Positions 1 to 10,434 of a DNA stretch of 64,000 bases are shown here, piece by piece. The translations under genes and the position numbers were made by a program. The first letter of the stretch is position 1; each line of letters opens with the position of its first letter. Under the pieces are notes generated by a model, which was not told the origin of the DNA, searched no databases, and worked only from the letters and a program-made list of their open reading frames with translations. The stretch spans positions 284,001-348,000 of the forward strand of contig JAJAGP010000565.1 of the NCBI GenBank assembly GCA_025084515.1. The letters are read 5' to 3'. This DNA is from Ancistrus triradiatus. Taxonomy: Eukaryota; Chordata; Actinopteri; Siluriformes; Loricariidae.

Positions 1-305
1 TAGTTTTCAGAATTTTTTTTCAGTCCACGAGGTGACAATCAGGTGTGAGTGAGCAAACTGTTGCATTTATATAACAGTTCTATATAAGAGTCTAATCTTA
101 AAACACGTTTGTGGAAGTGTATCATGGTACTAACAAAGAGTAGTTGTTGATGTTCATCAGTTACAAAACCATCTCTAGAGTATGGACTCCACAACTCGCC
201 AGTAAGACACACTGCGTACAAATTAAAGAATTCCAAGACTGTATTTGATTGATCTACAAAAATCACTCCAAGAGCACGGTGTGTTATAGCCTGCTTTATA
301 ATCAC
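1..305 (+). pseudogene. Tc1 family A transposase fragment, N-terminal part
   Basis: This matches the left internal part of the full-length copy at 60155-61758, from 'caatcaggtgtgagtg' to just past the GRP region, including 'gtttgtggaagtgtatcatgg' shortened here to its core. It covers the N-terminal paired-like helix-turn-helix only. It is heavily mutated, and its plus-strand frame is broken by small indels; the open frame on the minus strand is antisense noise. The left end runs to the window edge, and the right end fades near 300. Confidence 0.7.
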
Positions 306-710
306 AATAATGCCTTTTTGAGAAAATATGCATGTACTTCATGTTCTGCATAATAGTGCAGACAGGTCAAATGCATGAGCTATTTAGCTATAAACAGAAG
401 GGTACAGACAACATATTTGTTACAAAAAAACACGTATTTTTTTAAAAATAGGCTACTTAAGGCTAATGCACAAGAAATGGTGAGACATTTGTAACACATA
501 TGTTGAGGTCTCTGACAAAAATGGTTAAACACCAGTACACAAAAACAACATTATTGTGCGTTACAGTAAGCAATGAAATCTAATTAGGTAAGCTCAGCTT
601 GCTGTAAACAAAGTTCTTCAAAGCAGTTCTCGAAATCTATATTGAATGTCAAGCCGTCAAACATAATGACGAACTCCTTGTGGTGTCAGACTCCACCTAG
701 TGTTCAGTCA
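306..710. other. Unannotated AT-rich stretch
   Basis: I see no open frame, repeat family or RNA gene here. It is AT-rich spacer between a Tc1 relic and an L2 tail. Confidence 0.5.
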
Positions 711-855
711 AGTCAAGTCAGATTTATGTATACACAGCTTTTTACAATGGAGCATTGTCTCAAAGCAGCTTTACAATTTTAGATTGTCTTCTAATATCTA
801 CGGCTAATCCTAAATTGAGCAAGCCTAGGGCGACAGTGGAAAGGAAAAAGTAAAG
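711..855 (-). repeat. 3' tail of an L2-like LINE
   Basis: The segment begins with the tandem 'tcaagtcaagtcag' and reads through 'gagcattgtctcaaagc' and 'gagcaagcctaggg'. These are the reverse complement of the 3' end of the long LINE that stops near 37296. A similar minus-strand tail lies at 31985-32185. It is a dead-on-arrival 5'-truncated copy with no coding capacity. Confidence 0.72.
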
Positions 856-954
856 TACTTTAATTAAGTAAAACTAAAATAATTTTAATAAGATTTCACC
901 ACGGCACATAGTTAAAAACCTGCATCACCTTAAGGAGAATATATGTTAAAACAT

Positions 955-1115
955 GTTTACATTTAGTACACTTCCTTATCCACAACTACTTACGACTGAT
1001 ACAATCTTACAGTCCTTGCAAATGTGGGTTAGGGGTCTTGCTCAAGTACTCAACGGCGACAACTTACCAGTTGTGTGATTTGAACTGTGGACCATAGTCC
1101 AGCTACCTCAGTCCC
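955..1115 (-). repeat. tRNA-derived SINE, family S
   Basis: A diverged copy of the SINE seen best at 4832-5023. It retains 'gatacaatcttacag', the 'aatgtgggttagggg' centre and the end 'accatagtccag' to 'cagtccc', which on the minus strand is the tRNA-like head. Confidence 0.65.
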
Positions 1116-1311
1116 ACGTGTTAAAATGTCATGGTGTTTTTTTATTTTGCAGCATTTATTTTATTTATAGCTGTCGAAAAATAAAATGCCTTCCTAGTAA
1201 ATATTATCAGCTTCCCAGCGGCCTGTCCCGATGGTGCGGGGTCCGCCCACTGCCATTTTGATGCGACCGAGAATACTCTAGCCGACGCCGGAAACCACAC
1301 TCAAACCATGG

Positions 1312-1494
1312 CAATTTAGCATAATCAATTAACCTAACATTCAAGTCTTTGGACTGTGGGAGGGAACCGGAGTACCTGTCGTAAACCCACGCAGAGGACA
1401 TGCAGACTCCACACAGAAAGGACCCAGGCCGCTCCACCCTGGGATTGAACCCAGGACCTTCTTGCTGTGAGGCGGCGATGCTACCCACCGCTAG
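1312..1494 (-). repeat. tRNA-derived SINE, family T
   Basis: It contains the widespread fish module 'ctttggactgtgggagg', then 'acatgcagactccacac' and 'gggattgaacccagg'. On the minus strand the last part reads as a pol III B box (GGGTTCAATCCC) preceded by an A-box-like head, so the SINE points to the minus strand. The higher-G+C block 1206-1311 before it may belong to the same insertion. Confidence 0.72.
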
Positions 1495-1557
1495 CAAATA
1501 ATATCAACTAATGGATGTAAATACAAACTGGTATTAAGGGTCATGTTTCACTTTATT

Positions 1558-1571
1558 CCACTAGATGGCAG
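1558..1571 (+). promoter_or_regulatory. CTCF-like motif
   Basis: CCACTAGATGGCAG fits the vertebrate CTCF consensus CCASYAGRKGGCRS at all 14 positions. Binding is not shown; a few chance matches are expected genome-wide. Confidence 0.35.
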
Positions 1572-1759
1572 AAAAGTCCTCAGTTCGCGCTGTGCCATTA
1601 TCCCGCTTTTTCACCTGCAGTGACTGACTGTAGAATCAGAGGTGTTTTAAACATCTGTTGCTGAAATACTGTGAGCAATTTTGTTTGTTGGTTTATTTAT
1701 TTTGGTTATTTATATGGGTTCTGCATGTAATGGTCATGGTTATTGTAGGAGCACAAATC

Positions 1760-1997
1760 AATATAGATTAAGTGATTTTACACTGGCATTACTCTGCCAT
1801 GGTCCAGATATGAAGAATAAAAGAACACAAAAATTTGTTTATGCAAATGTAGGTCTAATATGAACATTTGGTCAGCCACGGTTGTAAGTGGCTAGCCAGA
1901 ACATAAAGCTATGAGCTACCATTGCCTTGTCTGCAGTGTGGATGACGTTCTATTAAATATTTGGAGCTGTCCGTTACTCCATGCGAAAAACTGAAAG
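1760..1997 (+). repeat. Unclassified dispersed repeat, copy 1
   Basis: It shares 'attaagtgatttta', 'cattactctgccatgg', and an extended stretch from 'atgagctaccattgcc' to 'cgaaaaactgaaagac' with 24690-24885, in the same orientation. I recognise no transposase and cannot assign a class. Confidence 0.5.
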
Positions 1998-2028
<31 letters not shown>

Positions 2029-2077
2029 ATAATAATAATAATAATAATAATAATAGTAATAATAATAATAGTAATAA
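1998..2077. repeat. Trinucleotide microsatellite (ACT)n-(AAT)n
   Basis: About ten ACT units are followed by about fifteen AAT units with two AGT interruptions. Antisense translation gives false poly-Leu and poly-Val runs. Confidence 0.97.
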
Positions 2078-2156
2078 CATATGTAATTGATTGGGTTGAT
2101 TTTTACAACATATTTGTCTTTGACATAGTTTGTGTCTGCTAATATTCATAAACTGA

Positions 2157-2160
<4 letters not shown>

Positions 2161-2205
<45 letters not shown>
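2161..2205. repeat. (AC)n microsatellite
   Basis: About 22 uninterrupted AC units. Confidence 0.97.
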
Positions 2206-2206
<1 letters not shown>

Positions 2207-2480
2207 GTTTGTCTCTCTATCATTGTGGGGACCTTTCATTGACAAAATTAGCACTGTAGCTAATTAAAGCTACACCTACCCTTAACAATAAATATAACCT
2301 TAACCTCAGTAACCTAAAAAATCTTTTGACTCTTCATTTTTCAAAAGAACGTTTCCCTTGTGGCCACCAGCAAGGTGTCCCCATCATGTAAAAAATATTA
2401 GACATTTGGTCCCCACAGTGTAATACATACATGGTACACACGTACACACGTGCGCACACACACACACACACACGGTCTAA
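2206..2480 (-). repeat. Microsatellite-linked repeat, copy related to the 52.5-53.4 kb array
   Basis: Reverse-complemented, it contains a 'taattagctacagt' core, then 'gtcaatgaaagg' and 'ccccacaatgatagag', followed by a TG tract. These are the marks of the tandem monomers at 52540-53400. It ends in a second CA tract at about 2453-2475. Confidence 0.65.
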
Positions 2481-2645
2481 GTTTTACAATTTTTGAGAAA
2501 TATTCTACCTGACGTGTGTAATGCTGTAGCTAAATACTACAGCACTACTAAATACTGTAGCTCTTTCCCTCAGTGACCTTACACAAACAAACAAATAAGC
2601 TGAATCCCACTATACAGTACAACAGGAGTACCAGGCAAATTTAGC

Positions 2646-2648
<3 letters not shown>

Positions 2649-2681
<33 letters not shown>
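2649..2681. repeat. (GT)n microsatellite
   Basis: Sixteen GT units, uninterrupted. Confidence 0.97.
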
Positions 2682-2682
<1 letters not shown>

Positions 2683-2825
2683 TATTGTTATCACTTGCAT
2701 ATATTATCATTACATTCACACATATAAACAACGCCTTTTTAGTAAGTTTTTTGTCAGTGAGTTGTGTATATATATTCTGATGACAATATTAGAGCGAAAG
2801 GATAAGTTTATTGGGGAAAATTGTA
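2682..2825 (-). repeat. Family G DNA transposon, 3' terminal part
   Basis: Reverse-complemented, this resembles the segment after the transposase fragment at 37870-38010. Shared marks are the 'ttagagcgaaagga' block, 'tttattggggaaaa', and the end 'gtcagtgag' expected at the terminal repeat. It abuts family H at 2826. Confidence 0.6.
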
Positions 2826-3258
2826 CACTGCTCAAAAAAAATAAAGGGAACACTTAAACAACACAATGTAACTCCAAGTAAATCAAACTTCTGTGAAATC
2901 AAACTGTCCACTTAGAAAGCAACACTGATTGACAATCAATGTCACATGCTGTTGTGCAGATGGAATAGACAACAGGTGGAACTTATTGGCAGGTGGGGAC
3001 CACAGACCACTTCTCAGTACCTATGCCTTCTGGCTGATGTTTTGGTCACTTTTGAATGTTGGTGGTTCTTTCACACTCGTGGTAGCATGAGACGGACTCT
3101 ACAACCCACACAAGTGGCTCAGGTAGTGCAGCTCATCCATGATGGCACATCAATGCCAGCTGTGTCAAGAAGGTTTGCTGTGTCTGTCAGCGTAGTGTCC
3201 AGAGGCTGGAGGCACTACCAGGAGACAGGCCAGTACACCAGGAGACATGGAGGAGGCC
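2826..3258 (+). pseudogene. Family H Tc1-like transposon, truncated, inserted in family G
   Basis: It begins with the terminal sequence 'cactgctcaaaaaaaataaa' after a TA dinucleotide. It runs into a readable transposase N terminus at about 3087-3256: MRRTLQPTQVAQVVQLIHDG, then AVSRRFAVSVSVVSR and RRHGGG, a helix-turn-helix of the Tc1 type. It stops abruptly at about 3258, where family G sequence resumes, so the catalytic domain and right end are missing. The nucleotide sequence is well preserved compared with neighbours. Confidence 0.75.
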
Positions 3259-3472
3259 TCATGGAACCACTATTCCCAACACTTCCTAAAAGCTCAGTCA
3301 GAAAGGCCTAGATGACAGGCAATTCATCAAAACGACCATCCTGCTTTTCTGAGTCCAATGATATGCCCCTTCTCAAAATTTGTCAACTGGACAACATGTC
3401 TTTGAGTAGATGGTAGAGGCATGTCTAGCAGTCAATGATCTCTCACCAAGAGGTACACTAACCATAAATACA
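3259..3472 (-). pseudogene. Family G DNA transposon, N-terminal transposase fragment
   Basis: Reverse-complemented, it parallels 32236-32400: both read 'gctagacatgcctctac', then a region coding MPL and, about 20 codons on, F-E-x-G-x-I-I-G-L-like residues typical of Tc1-type N-terminal domains. Together with 2682-2825 it brackets the family H insertion. Confidence 0.6.
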
Positions 3473-3626
3473 TTCTGGGAGCCTTTTTATATGGCAGCGG
3501 GGGAAACACTTTTCCGCCTTCTTGTGGCAAGATCTAGTGTTTAATCATATAACGTATAACCTCACCTGTAAACAGTAAACATTAATTTCTTTGCATAATA
3601 ACCATGTGTAAGCATATGAATATATT

Positions 3627-4151
3627 CTATATAGACAAAAGTGTGGACACCCAAATATTACATCCAAAACATGGGTTTTATTATTGATGTTGGCCCCCAC
3701 CTTTGCTGCTTCAGCAGCCTTTGTTCTTATAAAATGGCCATGAGATTTTGGAACATGACTGTGAGGTCGGCTTCTGATGTTATTCAATAAGCCCTGGTTC
3801 ACTTTTGGCATTCCAGTGAATTTTCATGGTGTCTGATGGAGTTCAGGTCAAGGTTCTGTGCAAGCCAGCCACTTGGCAAAATCACAATCAAAATTGGGAA
3901 ACCAATTCTCTGTGGACTTTGTTTAAGTACAGCAGGGCAGAAAGTTTATGAACTGACTTATTGGAAACGGAAACCTATAAATGTGTCATAATGGGAGCCA
4001 TTGGGGTATCAGTACAACCCATTCTACTGCCACTATTTGTTTATGGAGAATCCAGAAATGTATGCTTTATATTATGAATGTGCTACAGGTGTTGCTAAAA
4101 TAGCAGAGATCAATAATTAGAAGGGGTGTCCACAAACATTTGTATATATAG
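3627..4151 (-). mobile_element. Family E Tc1-like element, internally deleted, TIR to TIR
   Basis: The left end 'ctatatagacaaaagtgtgg' and the right end 'gtccacaaacatttgtatat' form terminal inverted repeats of about 26-29 bp. At 525 bp it is about a third of a full Tc1. Residual minus-strand coding sequence includes the MET-rich N-terminal HTH region near 3920-4060 and C-terminal pieces near 3690-3830, so it is a deletion derivative and not a true MITE. Confidence 0.72.
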
Positions 4152-4831
4152 AGTTTTTCATGTATTTCCAATCCATAATACAAATGGTCTCTGGCTGACT
4201 ATCTCTTTTCACCATAATAACATCAGAAAATATCTTTATCCTCTCTTCCACTAGAAAATATGCAAACACACAAAATCCTTAGGGTCTCTTCTTCCCACTC
4301 AATTTTTCTTTCTCTTCACTTTTCCTATCCCAACAGTCTGTATTTCTGTTCCTTCCTCTTGTTCTGTGCTCTATCCCTCCTCCACCTTGTGTCACCAATG
4401 AAATATGGGCCAGAAAAATGAATGAAAGTCTGCTAGAGAGAAACACATGGGCTTAGTGTGGAGTTTCGAAAGCCAGCAGGTAATAACAGGAGTTTCTTTT
4501 TAGAGTATACAGCAGGATTTCAAGTAGTGTTTTATTTTCTTCCTCTGTAGTCTGCGAAAGGCTGGCAGACAGAAAGTGTAAGATTACAGACTGTCTATAG
4601 TGGATTACATTATTTTTTTCTTTTTTCTGTGTTGACGATTTCTCTGTTGTGAAAAATTATTGCAAAATACCTGTTCTGAGAAGATAATGTCTCTAATTCA
4701 TTGAACACTATAGGTTTTATCATAGTTTGGGTGATCTTTTAGAGGTGGACAATATTATTCAAGATGCATATCCACCCAAAGGTCTATCCATACCTATTTT
4801 ATAGACTTATACCAAAGCTTTCCATGTACAC
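4152..4831. other. Unannotated stretch
   Basis: Pyrimidine-rich near 4290-4390. I see no coding potential, repeat family or RNA gene. Confidence 0.45.
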
Positions 4832-5023
4832 TACATTTACAGCATTTAGCAGACGCCCTTATCCAGACCGACTTCCAGTTGATACAATCTTACAATCCAA
4901 GTAATTGTGGGTTAAGGGCCTTGCTCAAGAACCCAACAGTGGCAGCTTGACAGAGGTGGGATTTGAACCCTGGACCTTCTGGTCCAGAGTCCAATACCTT
5001 ACCCACTAGGCTACCACAGTCCC
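4832..5023 (-). repeat. tRNA-derived SINE, family S (best minus-strand copy)
   Basis: On the minus strand it starts GGGACTGTGGTAGCCTAGTG, with an A-box-like TAGCCTAGTGGG and a B-box-like GGTTCAAATCC about 45 nt later. It ends in the module 'gcgtctgctaaatgctg'. The tRNA-like head plus conserved tail define the family, with five copies in this window. Confidence 0.85.
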
Positions 5024-5540
5024 TTTCTGAGCTTTTCTTGCAGTTTAACCACTGCCAATCTTATTTTACATAAAATAACCTGACCTCTAAGTATTAATTG
5101 CATTCAAAATGTTGAAATAATAATGATCAGTATGTGTCATCAGGGGTTACATAAAAAAAGGTTTTAGCAGGTGAATTTGAGCTAGTTCTTTCAAGAGTGC
5201 TGACAATCTGGGAACAGTATTATTTATAATATTATTACTGTTAAAATATATATATAGTCAGTTTTGATGTCAGTTTTCACTTCCCTCCTCATTTCTTAAT
5301 TTATTTAAATTTCATATTATTAATCTGAATGTCTTCTCATTTTATCTACTTAATTCAATGTATAGTTATATACCATTCATCCACTGTTAATACACCAAAT
5401 GACTGATCACAAATCTTAGTTTTTGTAATGTGCTTCAACCAATGTGTGAAGTATTTATGGGTTTAAAATCCTAAAACATTAATACAGAATTTAGTTGATA
5501 TGAGAGTGTGCATCTATCTGCAGTTTTACAGTCTTCTACT
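5024..5540. other. Unannotated AT-rich stretch
   Basis: AT-rich sequence with short TA runs near 5245; nothing recognisable. Confidence 0.45.
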
Positions 5541-5544
5541 TTGT

Positions 5545-5795
5545 CTTTCACCTGTTCCGATTAGGGGTCATCACTGCGGATCTTATCTGCATATTAGGCC
5601 TCGCACAAGTTTTATGCCAGATGCTTTTCCTGATGTAACCCTATTTAGAGAGACCAGTTAACCTAATGCATGAAGAAAACACGCAAACGCCAAACGGACG
5701 GAGTCCGAAGTCAGGATCGAACCAGGAGTCTCTGGGTCTCTGTGAGGTGAGAGTGCTAACCACCTGCTCCACAGTGCTAACCACTTTTATAATAA
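5545..5795 (-). repeat. Diverged tRNA-derived SINE
   Basis: It contains 'ggatcgaaccaggag' followed by 'gtgctaaccacctgctcc', which is a B box and tRNA-like head in minus orientation, after a body resembling family T ('ccagttaacctaatgc', 'gaaaacacgcaaac'). Confidence 0.6.
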
Positions 5796-5799
5796 CTGT

Positions 5800-6064
5800 A
5801 ATTTGTCATCTATATTTTATGGCTCAAAATATTTTATGGCTCTGCACTCAATAATGTTTTCCCTAACACATTTTCTTATTCAGAAGTAATATACTGTAGA
5901 TGTGCATTACCATACTTGTTCACATTTCACACTTAGGCACATAAATGTAGATTTGTTTTTATTTGTAGTCTTCAATCATCATTCAGCTGACATTATAACA
6001 GTTCAATATGGCTTCAAGCTTTTTTTTTTTTAAGAAAAAACATTTTATTCATCTGGAAAGTAAG
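5800..6064. other. Unannotated stretch
   Basis: AT-rich spacer with no recognisable feature. Confidence 0.4.
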
Positions 6065-6165
6065 ACAGCTCCTGTGGCTCAGAGGTAAAGCCAGTCGCTA
6101 GAAACCACAGTTCACAAGAGTCTGGATTCAAATTTCAGTCTGTGCTTGCAACCAATAAACTTCTC
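6065..6165 (+). repeat. tRNA-like SINE head
   Basis: 'ctgtggctcagaggtaaagc' resembles a tRNA D-arm and A box, and 'ggattcaaatttc' 50 nt later resembles a degenerate B box. The folding is imperfect, so it is a SINE remnant and not a tRNA gene. Confidence 0.4.
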
Positions 6166-7369
6166 AAGTTAAACTCAGTTTTGGCTGCTTTAATCTTATA
6201 TGTATTTAATATCTCATTTTTGTCTAACTCTACTTCTTCTAAGGAATATTAGGAGAAAGGACTATAGTAAAGATTATACGGAAATGAAACACAGATTCAC
6301 CTTTAAGTCTCAAGAAAAGTGTGTCTCAAGAAAAATAGCATCCATTGGACACTACAATTTTCCTGCTGCTATTTCCATGATGTAGACATAATGTTTGATA
6401 TGTTTAAGTTAGCTAGTAAGATCTGTGGTGACAATGTTATCTAGCTTTGCAAAGCCAGCTTTCTAGCTACAGAAAATACTTCAGAAAATATTGTAGCAGG
6501 AAAAAACCTAACTGTAATAACCCTGTTTACTTAACTAATTCACATAGCATGTGCTGTATTTTGACACAGCAAGAAGGATTGCTTCACCTTAGGAAAGAAA
6601 GTGTGGGAACTTTGCTCCTTTGTGCACCTGCCTAATATAACTGGGTACATTATTTTATCAAGCTGACCAGACAATACATGAATATCTATAATCATAAGTA
6701 ATAGCTTCCAGTAATGTTTAACATGTATTTTCTCTCTAGATACTGTTATGCGTTATGTTTGTAATTGTTTGCTAAATCCCACTACAATAATTAAATGACA
6801 CTATAAAGCTGGTGTGGTTGTTCAGTGGTTGGGTATTACCTGGGTAGTGAGGAGAGATCCTGCTCCCCTTGTACCCTCTGGCCAGGCCAGAGTGTCAGCA
6901 CCCCACTGGGCCCTGGATGTTTATCTCTTCCAAGTGGCTGTGATTAATGAGGCCTTGAACACATCCTCTTTCCCCTGAACCAGCTGAGTAAACAGGCCAC
7001 GTTATTCCAAGCCAGGCTGCTTTGGGAGCTCAGCTACAGGTAGCCAAAAATGATCCAACATGGCCTGCACTCCTCCCCCAGACCTCCCGGGGGAATGTCG
7101 TGCAGAGAGAAAGCAGGTCACCCTATCACACTGCAGCTCATGTCAGTATTTCTGAGATAGGGCACAATAACATTCAATAACATTATGCTACCCTGGAGCA
7201 CCAATTTTTTAAACAATATATAAGATGTTGTATTCCACTAGTTAACAATGATTCATTAAAAATGACCTGTTTCTTATGTATTTTTGCATACTGAATCCAA
7301 ATACGTTTTCAGAATTCATGTCACCCATAGATTTTTTTTTGTTCCTGTATATTTGTACATCATTACATA
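6166..7369. other. Unannotated stretch with a G+C-richer core
   Basis: No exon or repeat recognised. The block 6820-7160 is richer in G+C than the rest and includes a tRNA-head-like 'tggttgttcagtggttggg' at its start. It could be a conserved non-coding element or a SINE remnant; I cannot tell. Confidence 0.4.
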
Positions 7370-8511
7370 CAGTGGTGCTTGAAAGTCTGTGAACCCTTTT
7401 TTCTGTTTCTGCATAAACATGACCTAAACTATCATCAGATTTTCACAAATGTCATAAAAGTAGATAAAGAGAAGACAGTTGAACAAATGAGACAAGAACA
7501 TTATACTTATATAGTGAGAAAAAATATCCAATATTGTCAATCTGTCTTATCACATGAACTTCTTCCATGACATCCAAAGCATTACATTTAATATTTCTTA
7601 GCCATTTTTAGTAGGACAACTTGTGTGCTTAGGTTTATTGTCTATTACGCACATTGAGATTAATTTCATAGACAGATGTCCTAACAATTCCTTTAGAATT
7701 TGCTGGTATAATTCAAATTAATTGTTCCATCCATGCCAACAGCTAAAAATCATGATACTACCACCACCATGTTTTACAGATGGGATAAGGTTCCTATTCT
7801 GGAATACAGCATTTTACTTTCTCCAGACATAACGCTTCACATTTACACCAAAAAGGTCTATTTTGGTCTCTTCCGTAAACTAAATGTTTTTCCACCCGCC
7901 TTCCAGATTGTCCATGTGCCATGTGATATGCAGCAATGCTCTTTATAGGGAGACATGGCTTTCTCCTTTCAACCCTACCTATTCACACCATTGAGTCAGT
8001 GAACTTTGTTGGTTAACAAAGTAGAGTCTTAAATCCTCAATTTATACCTAGTATGTCCAATTGTGAAGTCTTGGAGTCCAAACTCTTTAGAAATGGTTTT
8101 GTAATCTTTTCCATGCTGATGAACATCAACAACCTATTTTGTTTGTACCACGAGGCACATCTATGAACATGTGTTTTGAAGACCAGACTCTTATAGATAC
8201 TTCTTCTATAACAACAACAGTTTGCCCACTCACACCTGATTGTCATCCCAATGATCAAAAGCACTTAACCCCGCTGAATTTCACCTTCAAATGAACTGCT
8301 AATTCTAAAGGTTTACATACTTTTGCCACTCAAAGATATGTAATATTGATTAATTTTCCTCAAAAAATACATGGCAAAGTATAATATTTTTGTCTCATTT
8401 ATTTAATAGTTTCTCTTTAGCTACTTTCAGGAAAGATCTAATGGTGTTTTAGGGCATATTAATGTAAAAATATAGACCATTCCAAAGGGTTCACAAACTT
8501 TCAAGCAATTG
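7370..8511 (-). pseudogene. Tc1 family A element, complete ends, degenerate transposase
   Basis: The ends 'cagtggtgcttgaaag' and 'ctttcaagcaattg' are inverted repeats flanked by TA at 7368-7369 and 8512-8513, as expected for Tc1/mariner insertion. The length is 1142 bp against 1604 bp for the copy at 60155, so several internal deletions occurred. On the minus strand the N-terminal HTH region lies near 8060-8180 and the VKHGGGSI-like block near 7745-7790, both broken by frameshifts and stops. It cannot encode active enzyme. Confidence 0.88.
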
Positions 8512-9303
8512 TATTTGTCATACATTTAAAAGTTATGTTCAATTTCAAGAAAGCTTCTTTCAATGTATTATTTTTGCATAGGCAATTTTTAAAGGGGCTT
8601 TTATTTGATTGACTTTTGAGAGAAAAATGACCAAGAGTTACAGGCTTTATCCAAGGTTATGGAAAACCTTTAAGTGTTCTACTCTGTATACTAAATAATA
8701 AAGTCATATGCAATGATTTTGGTATCCCTGTTCAAAATACAAATTTATGTTGATCCTCACAGTGTAAAGAACACAACATATGCAGGGAACAAACTTAAAT
8801 AATATATACTTCTAAAGATTTTAATGTTAAAGTTCTGAGACCTCTACATTTACAGCATTTAGAAGGAGCCCATATCCAGAGCAGCTTGCAACCGATTTAA
8901 GCTTACAAGGTACAATCAGTAGAGGGTTAAAAAGGCCATATGTAAAGGCCCAACAGTGGCAGCTTGGTAGCACTAGGACTTCAACCCTCAACCTTTTGGT
9001 CAATAGCTTAGTATCATAACCACTGGACCAAACCTGTGTATTCAAAAACCACTACCGAATGATTTGGACGTTATTGGACATGCTAGATTTTATTATCTTC
9101 CCCAATATGTTTTTTATCTACAAATGTAGAAATATGTTACATTTATGTAATAATTCCTGCAAAGGATACATTCTATTAATTTAGAAAATCAGCTTATTTG
9201 ACCGGGGCACTCAAACATTTGCAAAAGACAGAAAATGTGGCATGAGTTGCTTTTTTAAAATCGGATCTAATTCACTATAATTATCTATTTGTGCTACCTC
9301 CAT
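8475..9303. repeat. Tandem duplication, unit 1 (with extra 381 bp)
   Basis: Positions 8475-8804 repeat almost perfectly as 9304-9633, and 9185-9303 repeats as 9633-9751. The unit starts inside the right terminal repeat of the Tc1 at 7370-8511. The 381 bp at 8804-9184 are unique to this unit and contain a family S SINE. I noticed only about two base differences between units. Confidence 0.95.
8843..9036 (-). repeat. tRNA-derived SINE, family S
   Basis: A diverged copy retaining 'acatttacagcattt', 'cccaacagtggcagcttgg' and a degraded tRNA-like head ending 'ccactggaccaaacc'. It lies inside the 381 bp that are absent from duplication unit 2. Confidence 0.7.
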
Positions 9304-9754
9304 GACCATTCCAAAGGGTTCACAAACTTTCAAGCAATTGTATTTGTCATACATTTAAAAGTTATGTTCAATTTCAAGAAAGCTTCTTTCAATGTATTAT
9401 TTTTGCATAGGCAATTTTTAAAGGGGCTTTTATTTGATTGACTTTTGAGAGAAAAATGACCAAGAGTTACAGGCTTTATCCAAGGGTATGGAAAGCCTTT
9501 AAGTGTTCTACTCTGTATACTAAATAATAAAGTCATATGCAATGATTTTGGTATCCCTGTTCAAAATACAAATTTATGTTGATCCTCACAGTGTAAAGAA
9601 CACAACATATGCAGGGAACAAACTTAAATAATAAAATCAGCTTATTTGACCGGGGCACTCAAACATTTGCAAAAGACAGAAAATGTGGCATGAGTTGCTT
9701 TTTTAAAATCGGATCTAATTCACTATAATTATCTATTTGTGCTACCTCCATGAC
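9304..9754. repeat. Tandem duplication, unit 2
   Basis: A near-identical copy of 8475-8804 joined directly to a copy of 9185-9306. It carries a second copy of the Tc1 right end ('aaagggttcacaaacttt' at about 9314), which is therefore not an independent insertion. Confidence 0.95.
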
Positions 9755-10434
9755 ACCTGAATTTGTTATTTAATTGTGAAATTAGGTAGAACCATATAAG
9801 TATTGACTTAATATCCCTGTGCTTTTCTTTTTACCAGAATGTTTTAGGATCCGACAACATGAATGAATGGCACAGTCCTGTATATTATGTTAAAACCAAG
9901 ACACATTTGTGAATCCCAAAGTGCTAAAATGGTTTATTTACAAAGGAATATGGAAGTTTTTTTCTCATATACACCTCGTGGTGTTAAATGTTGTACTCTC
10001 CACTTGGCAGGGGGCTTTCCACGGTGACAGTCCAAGTGTCATGGTGATCGTTCCCTCTCTCGTCTTCAGGTAAAGTGACAGGGTTTTATGCTCAGTCTGT
10101 CATCTCACATTCAGGCCATTTGTCTATAGGCATTTCCTCCTTCACCTTTTTCTGTTGCTGCATTTGGTGTCTGGCCTGGCACCTCTAAAACTAAACCTTA
10201 TATTTGAGTTTAACTGAGGGTGGAGCTTAAACACAAATGTGTGGGAATCAGTGTGCAGAGCCATGCTCTCCTTTCACATCATGGTTAATTGCACTTGCCG
10301 TTCAGTTAGAGCCATTAAAGCTTGGTTGCTTGAGGTGTGAACACTGTTAACAGATACAAAGACAGAGCAAACATCTCTTTCCCTGCTTTGCTGTCAGACA
10401 TTTGTGAGTGTGTAAGTTTGTTTACATGATATTA
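9755..10434. other. Unannotated stretch
   Basis: No repeat or exon recognised. Bases 9960-10330 have somewhat higher G+C and complexity than the neighbouring spacers. Confidence 0.4.

Noticed and set aside
1916..2254. A 112-residue minus-strand frame with poly-Leu, poly-Val and Cys-Val repeats
   Set aside because: It is produced by trinucleotide and CA microsatellites.
4832..5023. A possible tRNA gene because of A-box-like and B-box-like sites
   Set aside because: The spacing and arms do not give a tRNA cloverleaf, and the same unit with a non-tRNA tail recurs five times, so it is a SINE.
9308..9341. An apparent solo Tc1 end
   Set aside because: It is explained by the tandem duplication of 8475-9303, not by a separate insertion.
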